The notes under the pieces are model-generated. The model did not search any database. It had not been told where the DNA came from and saw nothing but the letters and a program-made list of their open reading frames with translations. From contig JAWQUS010000008.1 of the NCBI GenBank assembly GCA_036365455.1, positions 24,349,501 through 24,413,500 of the forward strand: a DNA stretch of 64,000 nt, given 5' to 3'. The translations under genes and the position numbers were made by a program. How positions within the stretch are numbered: position 1 is the stretch's first letter; each line of letters starts with the position of its first letter. Origin of the DNA: Macrosoma leucophasiata. Taxonomy: Eukaryota > Arthropoda > Insecta > Lepidoptera > Hedylidae. Shown here in pieces: positions 1 through 64,000 of this stretch.

Positions 1-117
1 ATCCATATTTAAAAGGCTTTGTGAATTTAAATGTATTCCAGAAACGGATCTGACTATAGACTTGCCTTAAGAAATTAATAATATCGCCGCATTTCTTGAA
101 TTTAGTTTCATCCTTAG

Positions 118-262
118 AAATCAAGTGGTGGGAGGCCACTACTACGAGTTCGATTCCCGGAGAGCCTCGCTCTCGGAGATAAAGGTGTAAATTCCTTTAT
201 CTCTGGCTATTGATTATGGCCTGGTGGATTTAAAGGACTCAGAAACCTTTTGTCTTAAATAA
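118..262 (+). mobile_element. SINE-A, truncated
   Basis: Contains AGGCCACTACTACGAGTTCGATTCCCGG-like tRNA sequence in pieces and the TTTATCTCTGG segment that follows it in better copies (16669). The A-box half is damaged. Confidence 0.6.
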
Positions 263-321
263 TCATCATTAAATAAGGTCCTTTGAAAAAATGTCTCACA
301 TTTCTCTGTTCTTCCTGACAG

Positions 322-383
322 TGCTGTACAACGAAATCGACCCTGACTCTGTGCTGGTGCACATGTTCTTCAACGTGCATGAA
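322..383 (+). pseudogene. Degenerate copy of the 5' part of CAT exon 1
   Basis: After an intact CTGACAG acceptor the sequence reads LYNEIDPDSVLVHMFFNVH, against PYKEIDPDSALVQMFSYVH in the real exon 956 bp downstream. About 50 of 62 bases match, and the upstream intron TCTCACATT...CTGTT also matches. No stop interrupts the matching part, but similarity fades after base 383, the conserved GSMFPMPR block is missing and no donor is seen. Probably a remnant of exon duplication rather than a working alternative exon. Confidence 0.75.
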
Positions 384-409
384 CTTTGTAGATTGGAAGT
401 CTTATGCAC

Positions 410-617
410 TCTGGAACCTTTTTTGGGGTTCCGTAGGAAACAAGAAACCCTTATAGTTTCGCCATATCCGTCCGTCTGTCTGTCCGTCCGCGGTTTAACG
501 CAAAAACTATTAGTACTAGAGACTTGATTTGGCACTAGTATACATCTTTATTACGCCGACAGAGTGGTAGAATAAAAACGTGAGATTTTTTTTATTTAGG
601 GTACCTCCCCTACATGA
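410..617 (+). repeat. CCGTCCGTCTGTC interspersed repeat
   Basis: GGGTTCCGTAGGAAACAAGA, a CGTCCGTCTGTCTGTCC tract, GCGGTTTAACG, then CTACCAC-type and GGGTACC ends. The same sequence recurs inverted at 62984-63178 in intron 10. No coding content. Confidence 0.75.
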
Positions 618-1020
618 CACGCGCAAATATTTTTCTTATTTTGAATAGTGTGATCGTTGGATAGGTGTTTCAAAAATGTTACGGGTGTGCTAACCTCGTC
701 GTCATTCATTCATTCATCATCATCATTCGATTCGTCATTTTTCAATTTAGTTAACTGTTCGTGACTTATTAAGGTTCCCTCTACCAACTAAACGATTGTT
801 GTTAGATATTCAAATGTTACGGAAATAGTAGCTATATATAAAGAAATTAAAAGGAAAACTATCACATTTAAGTTGGCTTTACAAGTTTGCGAGTAATAGT
901 CGACCAAATGTATTTTACTCGAAAATTTTGAAAAACTCCATAAAAAATGTTTATTAATTTGTTTTATTAGGTGCATTATTCAAACCTAATAAATTGTGAA
1001 TTGAATTTGACTAGAGATTT
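618..1020. other. Intron, nothing recognised
   Basis: AT-rich sequence with a short CATT/CATC tract around 700-730. I see no gene or repeat shared with the rest of the window. Confidence 0.5.
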
Positions 1021-1025
1021 CAATT

Positions 1026-1190
1026 TAGATGCGTTACCACTTAGGTCTAAGGTTTTATGCCTCTGTACCGGAAATTACACCACCTACACGGAACACGCTA
1101 GTGCTGAACACTACCATTTAGCGGCAAGTAGATTAGCTAATGCGGTGATGCTTACGCCTGCGAGCTCCGTCACTGGAGCTCTACCACCAG
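1026..1190 (+). mobile_element. CACCAG-family copy, 3' part
   Basis: Runs from GATGCGTTACCACT to CTACCACCAG, with the terminal hairpin GAGCTCC/GGAGCTC intact. It ends 88 bp before the acceptor of CAT exon 1. Confidence 0.8.
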
Positions 1191-1278
1191 TCTTCTTTTT
1201 TATATTTAATCTTTATTTTATCCAACAGAAAGAGAGAGATGCTTTTCTAAGTCTCACATTATCTGTTTTTCCCAACAG

Positions 1279-63577
<62,299 letters not shown>

Positions 63578-63809
63578 GCTCCTTTCTACTACCTTTTAAA
63601 TATGCGCTGCAGGTCCTGATCATGTTCTCACGGTGTAGTTTCTTTGAACAAATCATGAGACAAAGCATATACTTCTCTAAGTATTTACAAGGTTAAAGAA
63701 AAAAAACCTACGTGTTTTTTAATTTAAAAGATAGATGTTAGATAAGTTGGTATGCGTTTAGTTTCTATTTTCACATAATGCGATGCCGTCATAAAGGACT
63801 TGTTATTTC

Positions 63810-63815
63810 AATAAA
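63810..63815 (+). terminator. Poly(A) signal of the CAT gene
   Basis: AATAAA about 230 bp after the stop codon, in an unremarkable AT-rich 3' UTR (63578 on). It is the first clear hexamer downstream. Confidence 0.65.
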
Positions 63816-63938
63816 AGGAGTTGACCTCAACCCGTCACCGAGTTATGAACTTCAACGCATTTTATCGACGTAAACTTCTTATGTTCTTGTTGCAAGATGT
63901 TTACAATAGTCCATCAACCCAAGGCAATTCGCATCGAC

Positions 63939-63988
63939 AAGTCGATAATTTTATATCATATTTCGATATGATACAAAATTATCGACTT
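63939..63988. repeat. 23-bp hairpin with TTCG loop, beyond the gene end
   Basis: AAGTCGATAATTTTATATCA TAT pairs with 63966-63988 with one mismatch around TTCG. It lies about 125 bp after the poly(A) signal. May be the start of a foldback element cut by the window edge. Confidence 0.8.
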
Positions 63989-64000
63989 ATCTTCTTATAC

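Overview
This is a 64 kb piece of an insect nuclear genome, most likely from a moth or butterfly. The genes are spliced with GT-AG introns, the DNA is AT-rich, and the introns are full of repeats of lepidopteran type, such as SINEs ending in a GCCCAGCAGTGGGACG tail. I recognise one host gene. It is the 3' part of a cationic amino acid transporter (SLC7A, CAT type) on the + strand, open at the left edge of the window. Eleven exons (1279-1462, 16022-16146, 36253-36407, 54386-54444, 54781-54881, 57485-57628, 58598-58769, 59917-60044, 61281-61467, 62465-62566, 63484-63577) join without a break into about 483 residues. All splice phases match and the frame ends at TAA 63575-63577.

Layout: the first three introns are very large (14.6, 20.1 and 18.0 kb) and hold nearly all the mobile DNA. 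The last seven introns are 0.3-2.6 kb. The dominant repeat is a family of about 280 bp that I call the CACCAG family, because it ends in CTACCACCAG. It occurs more than 30 times in both orientations. One copy sits inside another repeat, and the empty site elsewhere shows its ends: no inverted repeats, a 7-bp hairpin just before the 3' end, and insertion between A and T, as in Helitron-like elements. Other families are tRNA-derived SINEs (called A, B and C here), hAT-like and Harbinger-like MITEs, classic Helitrons ending in CTAG, long-TIR elements, a broken mariner, truncated non-LTR retrotransposons, foldback elements, a 64-bp minisatellite with 15 units, and a small mobile module carrying a complete tRNA-like sequence.

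Many insertions are nested, and target-site duplications can be read directly: 8 bp for the hAT types, TTA or TAA for the Harbinger types, 12-20 bp for retroposed pieces. The order in which elements arrived can therefore often be reconstructed. Points that bear on the host gene are degenerate partial copies of the first visible exon on both sides of it, and a donor site of the penultimate exon lying in a MITE-like terminal repeat, where read-through would give a different C-terminus. I see no defence system, CRISPR array, rRNA or conventional tRNA gene.
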